Below, piece after piece: positions 10,345-21,202 of a stretch of 64,000 nucleotides of DNA (positions are counted from its first letter, which is position 1; every line of letters starts with the position of its first letter). This DNA is from Ahaetulla prasina (lineage: Eukaryota > Chordata > Lepidosauria > Squamata > Colubridae), in assembly GCF_028640845.1 (NCBI RefSeq), contig NC_080546.1, positions 14,543,520 through 14,607,519 of the forward strand, in the 5' to 3' direction. Under the pieces are notes generated by a model. That model did no database searches. It saw nothing but the letters and a program-made list of their open reading frames with translations, and was not told the DNA's origin. The position numbers and the translations under genes were made by a program.

Positions 10345-10740
10345 AGGCTGAGGACCAAAGAATTGAGGCCTTTGGACTCTGGTGCTGGAGAAGACTCCTG
10401 TGAGTTTCTTGGACTGCAAGGCGATCAAACCAGTCAGTTCTAGAGGAGATCAACCCTGACTGCTCTTTAGAAGGCCAGATCCTGAAGATGAAACTCAAAT
10501 ACTTTGGCCACCTAATGAGGAGGAAGGATTCACTGGAGAAGAGCCTAATGCTGGGAAAGATGGAGGGCAAAAGAAGAAGGGGACGCAAGAGAATGAGGTG
10601 GCCGGATGGAGTCACTGAAGCAGTAGGCCTGAGCTTAAATGGACTCCAGAGGATGGTAGAGGATAGGAAGGCCTGGAGGAACTTTGTCCATGGGGTCGCG
10701 ATGGGTAGGACACGACTTCGCAACTAACAACAGCAACAAC
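10345..10740 (+). pseudogene. Bov-B (RTE) LINE 3' end
   Basis: The frame 10488-10727 ends a Bov-B reverse transcriptase: LKYFGHLMRRKDSLEKSLMLGKMEG, then RRRRGRKRMRW and EDRKAWRNFVHGV. Upstream in-register sequence at 10345-10487 matches the same element with frame breaks. It ends in aacaacagcaacaac, a simple tail typical of RTE elements. The copy is 5'-truncated, as LINE copies usually are, and is not functional. Confidence 0.85.
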
Positions 10741-10817
10741 TGTCAGGAAAAGTTGCCTTTGAAAAGACTTCAGGGAAGAGTTTTCTCATGAGATCTGCTT
10801 TTGGGACTGAATGGAGG

Positions 10818-11570
10818 CATCTGAGTTTTTTATTTATTTATTTATTTACATTTATATCCTGCCCTTCTCCGAAGACTCAGGGCGGCTTACAGTGTGTAAG
10901 GGCAATAGTCTCATTCTATTTGTATATTTACAAAGTCAACTTATTGCCCACCCCCAACAATCTGGGTCCTCATTTTACCTACCTTATAAAGGATGGAAGG
11001 CTGAGTCAACCTTGGACCTGGTGGGACTAGAACCTGCAGTAATTGCTGCAGTAAGTACTGCTGTTACCACATGCCTCCCACCGACCCGTACGCTCTCACA
11101 GAGAGGGACTTCTCAGGGTGCCGTCCGCCAAACAATGTCGGCTGGCGGCCCCCAGGGGAAGGGCCTTCTCTGTGGGGGCTCCCACACTCTGGAACGAGCT
11201 TCCCCCAGGTTTACGCCAAATACCTGACCTTCGGACTTTCCGCCGCGAACTGAAGACACACCTTTTTATCCGCGCGGGGCTGGCTTAAATTGAATTTTAA
11301 ATGTCAAATTTTATTAATTTTAAATGGGGTTTTTTAGTGTATGGTAAATTTTTAAATTTTCAGGCTAATTTAAATAAGTTTTTTAAATTGCATTTTAATT
11401 GTATTTTGTATTGTTCGTTTTATTTTGCCTGTACACCGCCCTGAGTCCTTCGGGAGAAGGGCGGTATAAAAATCAAATAAATAAATAAATAAAATAAATA
11501 AATAAATAATTGCAGGCAGCTGTGTTTTAATAACAGGCTTCTTACAGCCTGAGCCACACCGCGGCCCATA
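10818..11570 (-). mobile_element. tRNA-derived SINE with LINE-like tail, interrupted
   Basis: On the minus strand a tRNA-like head (box A near 11540-11560, box B ggttctagtccc near 11025) is followed by a body (aggacccagattgttggg) and a tail gccctgagtcttcggagaaggg(c) near 10860. The head is split by an L2-like LINE fragment at 11048-11507. The intact relative is at 27579-27851. Confidence 0.75.
11048..11507 (+). repeat. L2-like LINE 3' end inserted in the SINE
   Basis: Reads cctcccaccgacccgtacgc through the last RT-coding stretch to the 3' end caccgccctgagtccttcgg, agaagggcggtataaaaat and an (AAATA)n tail. A short direct repeat AATTGC flanks it. The frame resembles the C-terminus seen at 33946-34536. 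Confidence 0.75.
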
Positions 11571-11799
11571 AGTTAAGAAAATTGTGACTGCTAGTCATAA
11601 AATTATACATCATTTTGCTAAATGAGGGGAACTACCCTCTGTCCATGAAAATTTCTCCAAAAAGTTATTTCCCCCCCCCCTAAGAATTTCTGAAGCAAAT
11701 ATACAGTTTTTAAAAATCAAAGTAACTGCAAGTGCTTGAGGTGGGGAAAAAAAAGATGAAACGTTGATTTTGGATTTTACCAATTAATAAGTTTGTTGT

Positions 11800-11966
11800 T
11801 GAGTGGTGTAGTGGCCTGGAGGTGGAGATCTCACCTCACAATCAGGAGGCTGTGAGTTCGATCCTACATAGAGGCAGATATTACTCTCTCTGGCACTATG
11901 AGAATATATCTGCTGCAAACTCCGCATTGGTGACAGGAAGGGCATCCGGCCAGTAAACACTCAGCT
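11800..11966 (+). mobile_element. tRNA-derived SINE (short type)
   Basis: Box-A-like tggtgtagtggcctgg and box-B-like gtgagttcgatcct are correctly spaced and are followed by a body ending gggcatccggccagtaaac, a phrase common in squamate SINEs. No intact cloverleaf is formed. Confidence 0.6.
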
Positions 11967-12420
11967 CAGGGGTGAAATGCTCCTGGTTTGGACCAGATCG
12001 CCCGATCCGGTAGCGATGGTGGTGGGTGGTTCGGAGAACCAGTAGCAAAAATACTGCCCTCCCCCATGTCCAGCTGAGCCACACAATCATCAGAAGGTTT
12101 TCGGCTGAAAAAATGCTTTTAAAAGTAAAAAAAAAAGCCTCTGATGATCGCGTGGCTCAGCTGGAATCATCAGAGGCTTTTAAAAGCATTTTTTTACAAC
12201 CTCTTCGGCTGAAGAGTTGTAGAAAAATGCTTTTAAAAGGCTCCTCTGATGATCCCAGCTGCCTGATTTTCAGAGGCTTTTTTTTCTTTTAAAGGCAAAA
12301 AAATGTCTTAAAAGAAAAGAAAAGCCTCTGACAATCAGGCAACTCAGTTGGGATCGTCAGAAGAGCCTTTTAAAAGCATTTTTTACAACCTCTTCGGCTG
12401 GTCCGTATTATCATGTAAAA
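11967..12420 (+). mobile_element. hAT MITE family 2, hairpin-rich
   Basis: Starts CAGGGGTGAAATGCTCCTGG with phrases gatcgcccgatccggtagcg and ggttcggagaacc, shared with 46257 and with the right end of 26701-27368. The rest alternates aaatgcttttaaaag and its complement with cctctgatgatc and its complement, so it folds into stacked hairpins. The right end is not clear. Confidence 0.7.
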
Positions 12421-12896
12421 GTAAAAAAGTTGCTATTATTTTATTCAACTGCACCAAAGAGAGTCAAAAGTCAATGCCTTTTCTTTCTTTTTTCCCTTTG
12501 CCCCACAATTTCCCCTTCCCTTTTTCCGCCCTTATTTTCCTACTATTTTCTTTTGTATTTTTGTATTATAAATTAATAAACAAAAATGGGGGGGGGGGGA
12601 ACCCAGCTACGTCACTATTTTAGTACTGTCATAACTTTTAATGATTGCTAAATGAATGGTCATTATCTGAGGACTATTTGTATCATGCATTTGTTTTTTA
12701 AATACCAGCGTTCGCATGAGGAACTGAGTATTTTTGGCTGCACCAAGGAGAAATAAGCACAGTCACTGTGGAGGAAATTTTTTTATGCATTATGCACAAA
12801 GGCAATGTTGCTAGAATCTGTGATTAGAAAGAAAACAGAGGTGAGCTCCATAGAGCTCGACTGAAATTCTGGAATGGGGTTTTTGACTGACATTAT
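12421..12896. other. Non-coding, nothing recognised
   Basis: AT-rich, with a short G run at 12587-12598. No feature is supported. Confidence 0.4.
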
Positions 12897-13480
12897 TTTA
12901 TTTATTTTATTTTATTTATTTATTTGTCAAACACATATAAGATTACAGATATAAGTATAAACATGATTATGAATACAGGATAAGAATACGAATGAATGAG
13001 GACAGTAGGACAGGGATGGTAGGTGCTTATGCACGCCTCTTATGGTCCTCTTAGGAATGGGGTGAGGTCAACAGTAGACAGTCTAAGGTTAAAGATTTGG
13101 GGGTTTGGGGATGAAACCGCAGTCAGGTAATGCATTCCAGGCATTGACCACTCTGTTGCTGAAGTCGTATTTTCTGCAATCAAGTTTGGAACGGTTTACC
13201 TTAAATTTGCATCTATTATGTGCTCGTGTATTATTGCGGTTGAAGCTGAAGTAGTCATTGACAGGTAGGACGTTGTAGCAGATAATTTTATGTACTATGC
13301 TTAGGTCGGATCGAAGACGTCAAAGTTCTAAGTTGTCTAAGCCCAAAATTTCAAACCTGGTTGCATAAAAATTTCTGCTGTGAGCAGAGGAGTGGAGGAC
13401 TTTTCTCGTGAAATATCTTTGGACTTGCTCAATTGTATTAATGTCCAATATACAGTGTGGGTTTCAGGCAGATATTATTA
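12897..13480 (-). pseudogene. LINE RT C-terminus and 3' end (CR1/L2 group)
   Basis: On the minus strand broken translation resembles the frame at 26440-26700 (LRRLRSDL, HKII, NRVVN). The 3' end lies at the TTTA-rich left edge. A further copy of the same 3' end is at 63833-64000. Confidence 0.65.
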
Positions 13481-13540
13481 ATATTATTCTTTAATATATA
13501 TATATTTAATATATGCATACATACATACATACATACATAC

Positions 13541-13848
13541 CGAAGGCCATCACTCTGCTAAACAAATAATTCCATCAACACTGTCAAACTATTTACTGAA
13601 TCTGCACTACTATTAATCTTCTCATAGTTCCCATCACCAATCTCTTTCCATTTATGACTGTATGACTAAAACTTGTTGCTGGCAATCCTTATGATTTATA
13701 TTGATATATTGACCATCAATTGTGTTGTAAATGTTGTACCTTGATGAACGTATCTTTTCTTTTATGTACACAGAGCATATGCACCAAGACAAATTCCTTG
13801 TGTGTCCAATCACACTTGGCCAATAAAATTCTATTCTATTCTATTCTA
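13541..13848 (+). repeat. L3/CR1-type LINE 3' UTR with short pentamer tail
   Basis: Same module as 9003-9509 in the other orientation; ends in four ATTCT units. Confidence 0.8.
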
Positions 13849-13975
13849 TATATATATACATACATACACACACACACACACACCCACACACATACACACC
13901 CACACACATACATATATATACACACACATATATATAATTATTATTAATTATTATTAGCAGATATTATTATTAATA
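13845..13975. repeat. Compound (TA)n/(CA)n microsatellite
   Basis: Mixed tata, cacaca and catacaca tracts follow directly after the short pentamer tail. Confidence 0.9.
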
Positions 13976-14520
13976 ATATTATCAAATATTATTATGAGAA
14001 TAATAATATTTGAGGCTGATTTTAACCGTGTTATTGTAATGTAGGTACTGATGAGTCAATACGAAATGCTTGCACCTACCTCTGTTCGTCTTCTGGCTGT
14101 ATTATGAGAATAATCAGCGCTGTGTTTTTAATTCCCCCTCTTTAAAAAACAACAACCTGGAGGATGGTTGAAAAAGTGAAAACGGGCAATCTCCCTTTGA
14201 AAGAGACCTTTTAAATCAGAATTCCATTTTTGACAGCAGGGGTTGCCATCTTGCCAAGACATTCTTAACGATGAAGTCAGTTCGGCATCAAAGTCTTAAA
14301 TGATGCATACCATGTCATGGCCAGCCAGCCATGGGTTGGTTGGGATGTTATGATTGATCAGGGGCGAAAGAAATGCCCTTTTCATTTTGCTAAGATTACA
14401 CCGGAAAAGCCGTAGGGTGTGGAAATAAAAAAAGAAAAGAAAAAAGGAAACATCACAGATGTTTGGGCGCACATGTGTGCACACATACACAAACACACGC
14501 ACACATACATATGGGAACAA
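13976..14520. other. Non-coding, small simple repeats only
   Basis: ATT-rich runs at 13940-14010 and an (AC)-rich run at 14470-14510. Nothing else is recognised. Confidence 0.4.
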
Positions 14521-15470
14521 CTTTTTTAAAATTTGTTTTATTTATATAACATTCAATTTTCATCAAACAATGTGAGGTCGGAGTACAGTTATTTTTAAAC
14601 AATCATAATCCACATATTTGTTGTGGTGTTCATTACCATAATATTGATAATATAATAATATGATAATATAAGAACAATAATACTTAACATCATCTTCTTT
14701 AACAACTCTCCACTTTAGCATTTCCTCTTTTTATATCTCCTCCTTTCTAACTTCTGTTTCTGTTATCTAGCCATTGATAAAATATGTCCCATATCAAAAA
14801 ATATTATTCTTTATCCTTAATAGTAAGCGTTAGTCTATCCATTTCTGCACATTCTAATATTTTCTTAATTACATTCCCCTCAAACAGAATCTCATCATTT
14901 TTCTATTGTTGCGCAAATACAATTCTAGTTGCGGTTAATATATGCAGGACCCGGGGTGAAATCCAGCAGGTTCTGACGGGTTCTGGAGAAGTGGTAGCGG
15001 ACATTTTGAGTAGTTCGGAGAACTGGCAAATACCACCTCTGGCTGGCCCCAGAGTGGGGTGGGAATGAGGATTTTGCAATATCCTTTCCCTGGAGTGGGG
15101 TGGGCATGGAGATTTTGCAATATCTTTCCTGCAGGAGTGGGGTGGGAATGGAGATTTTGCAATATCCTTCCCCTGGAGTGGGGTGGGAAGGGAGATTTTA
15201 CAGTATCCTTCCCCTGCCATGCCCACCAAGCAACATCCAGCAAGCCACGCTATGCCCACTAAGCCACACCCACAGAACCGGTAGTAAAAAAAAATCGAAT
15301 TTCACCACTTGCAGGACCAGATATGTAGTCTTTTTATCATATTTTTCTGGTAGAATGCCCAACAAAAATATCTCTGGTTTCAGGTCTATATGTTGCTTTG
15401 TCATTTTGAAAAACCATGTTTCTTGTTCTCTTTCTTGTCCATACAATTTTTTTCTCTTCAAAATAAATAA
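14521..15470 (-). repeat. LINE 3' region (L1-like?), split by a MITE
   Basis: Wording such as acttctgtttctgttatctagcc and gcacattctaat is shared with 52010-52880. The sequence stops at 14950 and resumes at 15318 after the inserted hAT MITE. The class is uncertain; L1-like is my best guess. Confidence 0.5.
14951..15309 (-). mobile_element. hAT MITE family 1
   Basis: Starts CCGGGGTGAAATCCAGCAGG, ends GAATTTCACCACT, flanked by the exact 8-bp repeat TGCAGGAC. Three extra tandem copies of a 'gaatggagattttgcaatatcctt' type unit make it longer than its siblings. Confidence 0.9.
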
Positions 15471-15686
15471 ATAAAAATAAATAAATAAACAAATAAATAA
15501 ACAAACCAACCCTACATCTGTTGGTCTAAATAAGAAATAGGCCATAGAATCAAGATGGCCGTCCCACTGCTTTCCCTTCCTTTCCCCATCCAGTCTGAGG
15601 CAAAAAAACCATTTGGGTGTTCACATTTATGAGCCCGGATGAGTGATAAAGCTATTGAAAGAAAGGTTTCATGGGGAAAAAAATAT

Positions 15687-16082
15687 ATAGGTAATTCTCG
15701 GCTTACAACAGTTCATTTAGCGACCTGTCAGAGTTGCGACAGCATTGAAAAAATGGGATTTATGACGTTTTTCACAGTTACCACCTTTGCAGCGTCCTCA
15801 TGGTCGTGTGATCAAAATTCAGACGCTTGGCAACCGGTTCATACTTAAGACCATTGCTGCGTCCCAAGGCCATGTGATCCCCTTTTGCGACCTTCTGACA
15901 AGGAAAACCAATGGGGGGTTCTGGATTCGCTTTACAATCAGGTTACTAACTTAGCAACTGCTGGGATTCACTTAACAAGTGTGGCAAGAAAGGTCGTAAA
16001 AATGGGGCAAAACTCACTTGATAAGTGTCTCACTTAACAACATAAACTTTGGGCTCCGTTGTGGTCATAAGTTAGTTCCAAG
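15687..16082 (+). mobile_element. Tigger-like MITE
   Basis: Starts taggtaattctcggcttacaa and ends gtcataagttagttccaag, with the family interior (gtgatcaaaattcagacgc, cttctgacaagg). Ends lie by TA-like dinucleotides. Confidence 0.65.
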
Positions 16083-16083
16083 T

Positions 16084-16260
16084 TGCTTCTCTCCTTGATT
16101 AGCGTTTCCATCTATTGCTTCTTGTTCTGCCTTCAGGAGTTTTGGAGAATAAGGTTGGTTCCCTCTGCTTTGGGGCAGCCCCTCAAATATTGGAACACTG
16201 CTATCATGTCACCCCTAGTCCTTCTTTTCATGAGACTAGATATACCCAGTGGATGTAATC
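16084..16260 (-). repeat. CR1 LINE fragment
   Basis: Antisense CR1: cttgttctgccttcaggagt, tatcatgtcacccctagtcc, agactagatatacccagt. It duplicates the inner part of the next copy. Confidence 0.75.
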
Positions 16261-16311
16261 ATTGGGCTGTTAATTGCTATCTTACTCCTTTAACCCTACA
16301 GGGATAGAATT

Positions 16312-16720
16312 TAGAATAGAATAACAGAATTGGAAGGGACCTTGGAGATCTTCTAGTCCAACCCCCTGCTCAGACAGGAAACCCTATACCATTTCAGACA
16401 AATGGTTGACCAATCTCTTCTTAAAAACTTCCAGTGTTGGAGAATCCACAACTTCTGGAGGCAAACCTTTCCACTGATTAATTGTTCTAAGTGTCAGGAA
16501 ATTTCTCCTTAGTTCTAAGTGGCTTCTCTCCTTGATTAGTTCCACCCATTGCTTCTTGTCTTGTCTTCTGATGCTTTGGAGAATAAGTTGACCCCCTCTT
16601 TTTTGGGGAAGCCCCTCAAATATTGGAACACTGCTATCATGTCACCCCTAGTCCTTCTTTTCACGAGACTAGACATACCCAGTGGATGTAATCACTCTTT
16701 ACAAACAAGTTTTAGCATCC
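16312..16720 (-). repeat. CR1 LINE 3' end
   Basis: Antisense CR1 from agaataacagaattggaagg through aaaacttccagtgttggag to gactagacatacccagt. The 3' terminus is at the left, next to an AATAG-like start. Confidence 0.85.
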
Positions 16721-16728
16721 TACCTTAC

Positions 16729-16967
16729 TATAACTTGTTGCTGGCAATCCTTATGATTTATATTGATATATTGACCATCAATTGTGTTGTAAATGTTGTA
16801 CCTTGATGAACGTATCTTTTCTTTTATGTACACTGAGAGCATATGCACCAAGACAAATTCCTTGTGTGTCCAATCACACTTGGCCAATAAAATTCTATTC
16901 TATTCTATTCTATTCTATTCTATTCTATTCTATTCTATTCTATTCTATTCTATTCTATTCTATTCTA
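16729..16967 (+). repeat. L3/CR1-type LINE 3' UTR with pentamer array
   Basis: Same 3' module as 13541-13848, ending in about 16 ATTCT units at 16888-16967. Confidence 0.85.
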
Positions 16968-17315
16968 AAACCGTTCTATGTTATGTTGGAGTATATCTTG
17001 TACATCCCTCGTCTGCAGCATCAGCAAGGTCAGAAGATGCTCCCTTGTGTTATTTCGGGATGAATGTCCATCGCCCTACCAGATAAAAATCCCTTTTCCA
17101 TCTTTGGTTAACACATTTCCCTGGGCTGCTCAGAGCCTGCGTGTGGCACGGCTTTGTTTATGTGTGAAGGCCTGAAGTAAGAGGGATGTTTGTTTGAATT
17201 ACTCTTAGTAGGAAAGATCAATGTTTAAAGCTAACCATCTGGGCAGGCCCATGAAGACATGCTCTAACAGAGGATTCAGTGTTCAAGGTATAATATTTAT
17301 AAATCTAAGGCAAAG

Positions 17316-17353
<38 letters not shown>

Positions 17354-17654
17354 TATATATATTTAGGTGATTAAGGCAATCTGATATTGATGAAGTGCTG
17401 GGCTTTTATTTGGACAGAAATTTTGGTAATTATCTTCGCAAAGGGCCATTTATACACTATTTGAAAGTAAATCAATAACAACTTGGCATCCCCATTTCTC
17501 CAGCGGCCCCTTTCTGCTAACTTTGCCAACTGAGTAAAGGGCACCCTTAAATCTGGGCATTTTAACTATATTGTGAATATCCTCCACTTAGCTTTAAGGA
17601 GTCTTCCTAACGACAAATGAGCCAAGAGGCAATAATGGTTATGATGGTACAACA
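16968..17654. other. Non-coding with (CA)n
   Basis: A (CA)n run lies at 17315-17350. The rest shows no repeat I recognise and no credible exon. Confidence 0.4.
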
Positions 17655-18005
17655 CAGGGGTCGGCAACCTTAAATCCTCAAAGAGCCACAAAGGTCCTAA
17701 CTGGAAGCCCCCCTGTTCAATTCTGGAGCCGACTTGAAGTCCAGTTCCCCCACCATAGAGTCTCCTCCTTATGCAGCGTCCTTTTTCCTCTACCTGTCCT
17801 AATCAAAAGCCCTATCAATCGTGGAGCCGACTGGAAAACCCTAACCCTAACCCTTGCCATAGAGTCTCCTCCTGGCACGGCATGCTTTCTCCCCCCAACC
17901 GGAAGCTCCTCTCAAAATTGTGGTGCCGACCAGTGGTACAGGGAGCTGCAGCAGAGGGATAAAAGAGCCACATGTGGTTCCAGAGCCACCAGTTGCTGAC
18001 CTCTG
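17655..18005 (+). mobile_element. hAT-Charlie-type MITE
   Basis: 351 bp, starts CAGGGGTCGGCAACCTT and ends GTTGCTGACCTCTG. Exact 8-bp flank GTACAACA on both sides. A diverged sibling is at 60027-60276. No transposase. Confidence 0.9.
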
Positions 18006-18102
18006 GTACAACAAATTGGCCACAATCTATTTAAATATATTACAGTCGAGATTATTGTTCTTAAGCTCTGTGATATGTTTATCATGCCAGAAGGTGGTAC
18101 AG

Positions 18103-18840
18103 ATAGTCCTCAACGTACAACAGTTCATTTCGTGACCGTTCGAAGTTACAACAGCATTGAAAAAAGTGATTTGTGACCGTTTTCCCGACTGTCACAGCAT
18201 GTGATTGTTGGAAGAAATATCCATCTGGGTTCAGTTCCAAGTGGGGACAAAGACACTGGAAACATGGAGACTGCTTGGAAAGATGGTTTAATGGTGGTCA
18301 GGATCACATGGCTTGAGTTCCTGAACAGAAAAGGGCTGAGATCCTGTGTGCTCCCTGGCTTTATGCTTTCTCTGAGCTTTGAATTTCCTGGGGCACAGGA
18401 AGAGTACCCTGATTGGCTGTCAGACTCCCAGGGGGTGGGAGTCTTAGCTAGCCTTGCTGGCTGATGTAATCTTCCCAGGTGCCATGTGGTGAGTTTCAGT
18501 TGCTAGATGGGTTCTATTATGATGCAGATGATGGCCCATTGACAAAGGTGGGGGGAGTCAGGAAGCTGCTTTGTCTTTAAAACATGTTTCTCCATTTCTC
18601 ATCCAGGGAAATATATTCTGCCTTTTAAATATTTTCTAAAATATTTCATTCTTCTAGGAGGGGGGTGGGTGCTAAATTCCTACATGATCAAAACTAAAAC
18701 TCTTGGCAATTGGCTTATATTTAGGATAGTTGCTGTTTCCCAAGGTCGTGGGATCCTTTTGAAATCTTCTGACAAGGAAAGTCAATGGGGAAGCCAGATT
18801 CATTTAACATCTATGTTACTAACTTAATAACTGTGATAAG
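18103..18840 (+). mobile_element. Tigger-like MITE split by a solo LTR
   Basis: Left part 18103-18205 and right part 18685-18840 join into the normal family order (gcatgtgatcaaaa across the break). The solo LTR at 18206-18684 is therefore younger. Confidence 0.75.
18206..18684 (-). mobile_element. Solo LTR, family TGTAGG..CCAACA
   Basis: 479 bp from TGTTGGAAG to TTCCTACA, flanked by TGAT on both sides. On the minus strand CCAAT-type (gccaatcag) precedes a TATA-type box. Sibling of 6005-6515; a 3' fragment is at 28009-28110. Confidence 0.8.
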
Positions 18841-19505
18841 TACAAAGATGATTAGGAGGCTGGAGGCTAAAACATATAAAGAACAATTGCTGGAATTGGC
18901 TATGCCTAGTTTGATGAAAGAACACGGTGGCTCAGGGGCTAGGACGTTAAGCTTGTCGATCGAAAGGTCGGCAGCTCAGCGGTTCGAATCCCTAGTGCTG
19001 CTGTGTAACGGGGTGAGCTCCCGTTACTTGTCCCAGCTTCTGCCAACCTAGCAGTTTCGAAAGCACGTAAAAATGCAAGTAGAAAAAATAGGGACCATCT
19101 TTGGTGGGAAGGTAACAGCGATCCGTACGCCTTTGGTGTCTAGTCATGCCGGCCACATGACCACGGAGACGTCTTCGGACAGCGTTGGCTCTTCGGCTTT
19201 GAAACGGAGATGAGCACCGCCCCCTAGAGTCGGCAACGACTAGCATGTATGTGCGAGGGGAACCTTTACCTTTACGTTTGATGAAAAGAAGGATTAGGGG
19301 TGACATGATAGCAGTCCCGATATCTAAAGGGTTGCCGCAAAGAATAAGGGGTCAATCTATTCTCCAAAGCACCTGAAGGCAGGACAAGCATTAATGGATG
19401 GAAACTAACCAAGGAGAACCAACGTAGAACTAAGGAGACATTTCCTGACAGAACACTTAACCAGTGGAACGGCTTGCCTCCAGAAGCTGTGAATGCTCCA
19501 ACACT
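18841..19505 (+). repeat. CR1 LINE fragment split by a SINE
   Basis: CR1 wording (agatgattagg, tgcctagtttgatgaaaag, aaggagacatttcctgac) runs 18841-18922 and resumes at 19276. Confidence 0.8.
18923..19275 (+). mobile_element. Sauria-type tRNA SINE, near full length
   Basis: Box A (ggctcaggggctaggac) and box B (cggttcgaatccc) form a tRNA-like head. The body has catgccggccacatgacc and gtcggcaacgactag, and the 3' end is the repeat ctttacctttac. It is flanked by a 14-15 base target duplication (gtttgatgaaagaa at 18909-18922; gtttgatgaaaagaa at 19276-19290), which shows LINE-type integration. It should be transcribed by RNA polymerase III if active. Confidence 0.9.
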
Positions 19506-19510
19506 GGAAA

Positions 19511-19577
19511 GCTGGCTGAGGAACTCTGGGAGTTGAAATCCACAAGTCTTAAAAGAGCCAAGTTTGCAGACCCCTGG
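19511..19577 (+). repeat. Short MITE-derived repeat
   Basis: ggctgaggaactctgggagt .. gcagacccctgg is a common 70-bp unit that also occurs at 21549, 56022, 59379 and 62497; it looks like a hAT end. Confidence 0.6.
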
Positions 19578-19579
19578 TC

Positions 19580-19700
19580 TAGAGTATTGCTAACACTGAT
19601 GATGTTATCTAGTTTGGTAACGAAACATCTGCAAGGTACGGTAACCACCAAGCTCAAAGAGCATCAAGGAACTGGAAGTTCAGTCCTGAGCTACAAATAT
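19580..19700 (+). repeat. Retroelement fragment with hammerhead-like motif (Penelope-like?)
   Basis: Follows the pattern of 8855-8960 in the opposite orientation, including gagctacaaatattctc. Class assignment is inference. Confidence 0.4.
19596..19630 (+). ncRNA. Hammerhead-ribozyme-like motif
   Basis: CTGATGA, an extra T, a six-pair hairpin (GTTATC, tagttt, GGTAAC), then GAAAC and ATC. All invariant hammerhead core bases are in order. Stem III would be only about two pairs, as reported for Penelope-like element ribozymes that act as dimers. The extra base before stem II is shared with the copy at 8905-8939. Confidence 0.45.
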
Positions 19701-19716
19701 TCTCTTCTATTAGTAT

Positions 19717-20225
19717 TGGTTTTTTTTTTAATTCAAAAAGTTTTACAGAAAATTTTTTCCCCCCTTTCCCCCACTCCCCTCCCCCCTCCCTTCACAACCC
19801 CCCTCCCCCCCCCCGACTTCCCGGAACGAGCACAAGGTATAGTTAAAAATAAAACAAGCATATGCTAAAAAAATTTCGTCCCAACTTAATTATACCCCTA
19901 CAATCATCAATTCCTAACTTCCCCCAAAAACAATAAAAAATAATACATCATAATCATTCAAAAACAGTCTGATAACTCTTAGTCTGATATCTACTTTGAA
20001 TATAGTCAATCCATTTTCCCCATTCCTTTGTATCTTTCTTGCGTATTGTCTTTCAAAAAGGCTGATATCTTCGCCATCTCAGCCAAATTGGCAACTTTCA
20101 ATATCCATTCTTCTATTGTAGGTACTTCTTTTTTCTTCCAGTATTGTCCTATTAGTAATCTTGCTGCTGTTATTAAATTTAAAATCAATTTAGTCTCAAT
20201 TACTGTACAGTCCGTAAATTAGTAT
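19717..20225 (-). repeat. L1 LINE 3' end
   Basis: On the minus strand the end of L1 ORF2 (ARLLIGQYWKKKEVPTIEEW, near 20006-20188) leads into a 3' UTR with gcatatgcttgttttattttt, a long G-rich run (19750-19815) and an A-rich end. The same 3' UTR wording ends the element at 50201-51749. Confidence 0.8.
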
Positions 20226-20241
20226 TGTTAACAATGCAGAT

Positions 20242-20392
20242 CAGTAGTAGTATTCAGCGGGTTCTACCCAGTTCGGGCGAATCAGTAGCGGCGGTGGCAG
20301 GAAGCTCCGCCCATCCACCCGGATGTAATCACCTCCCCTTTTTGATGCTCTGTGCATGCACATATTTGCAAACCGGTAAGATACCATCCCTG
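20242..20392 (+). mobile_element. Short hAT MITE
   Basis: 151 bp, CAGTAGTAGTATTCAGCGGG to ATACCATCCCTG, flanks ATGCAGAT and GTGCAGAT (7 of 8). Confidence 0.75.
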
Positions 20393-21194
20393 GTGCAGAT
20401 CCCAGGGCTTTTCCCAGTGGTTCAACTATTCTGTTTTCAATTTCAGCTGACGTCTAGAATTCCATAATTTTTGCAGGCTACCATGCTTGTCCAGACCTCA
20501 TTGGATTCCTGAGGGTTTTTTTTTTTTTTTGGACCATTATTTATATAGCTGCTTGTTTTTAACATTCTTTGCTTCTGCAAACCTTGTATTTCACTCCCTT
20601 CTCCTTTTCAGTAGCTATGTGTCAGCTCTGTTATTTGGCGCACAATATCCGAATTCATGGTAGCGGAAAATTGTGATGCGGGTTGCTTTAATCTCAGGCA
20701 ATCACAAATTAACAGTCAGATGTTCAGGATAGTTCCTGTAATTCCAATTTGCTATGCCACAGATTTTGACCCAGTAAGCTAAATTTTAAACCATAAACTA
20801 AATTTGAATCGACAAGATTACAGTATGAGCTAATGGCATGTTTGCTAATAAAATTATTTTCCACATGTTTATTTAAGACTGCATGAAAAGTAAACAATAA
20901 ATCTGGCTTGGTCTCTTTTCTGCTAATGAAGGTAATCTTTTGTCCTCTACATTTATTAACTTATAGGATATGTTAACTTTCCTCAATGGAGGCATGTAAC
21001 TCTTCAACATACTGAGACTACAATTCTTGGCAATGTGTTTGTAAAAGGTGTTTTATCTTGACCTTTTCATGTTAGATGCTCATAACTGATCAATTAAAAA
21101 CTAATTTATCAATAACCTCTATTCAGAAAGAAACTTTTGAATTAGTGATGGATATATTTCACCTATGGTTGGATCCATGTGTTTGGAGACTATA
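20393..21194. other. Non-coding, nothing recognised
   Basis: No repeat family, exon or RNA gene is supported in this AT-rich stretch. Confidence 0.4.
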
Positions 21195-21202
21195 GATCAG
21201 GG

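Noticed and set aside
17838..17855. Telomere-like (CCCTAA) units
   Set aside because: Only two to three units, inside a hAT MITE where neighbouring sequence explains them.
18923..19000. tRNA gene
   Set aside because: Boxes A and B are present, but the cloverleaf is imperfect and the unit is the head of a SINE with a 14-15 base target duplication. The same applies to 11800, 27840, 46582 and 58938.
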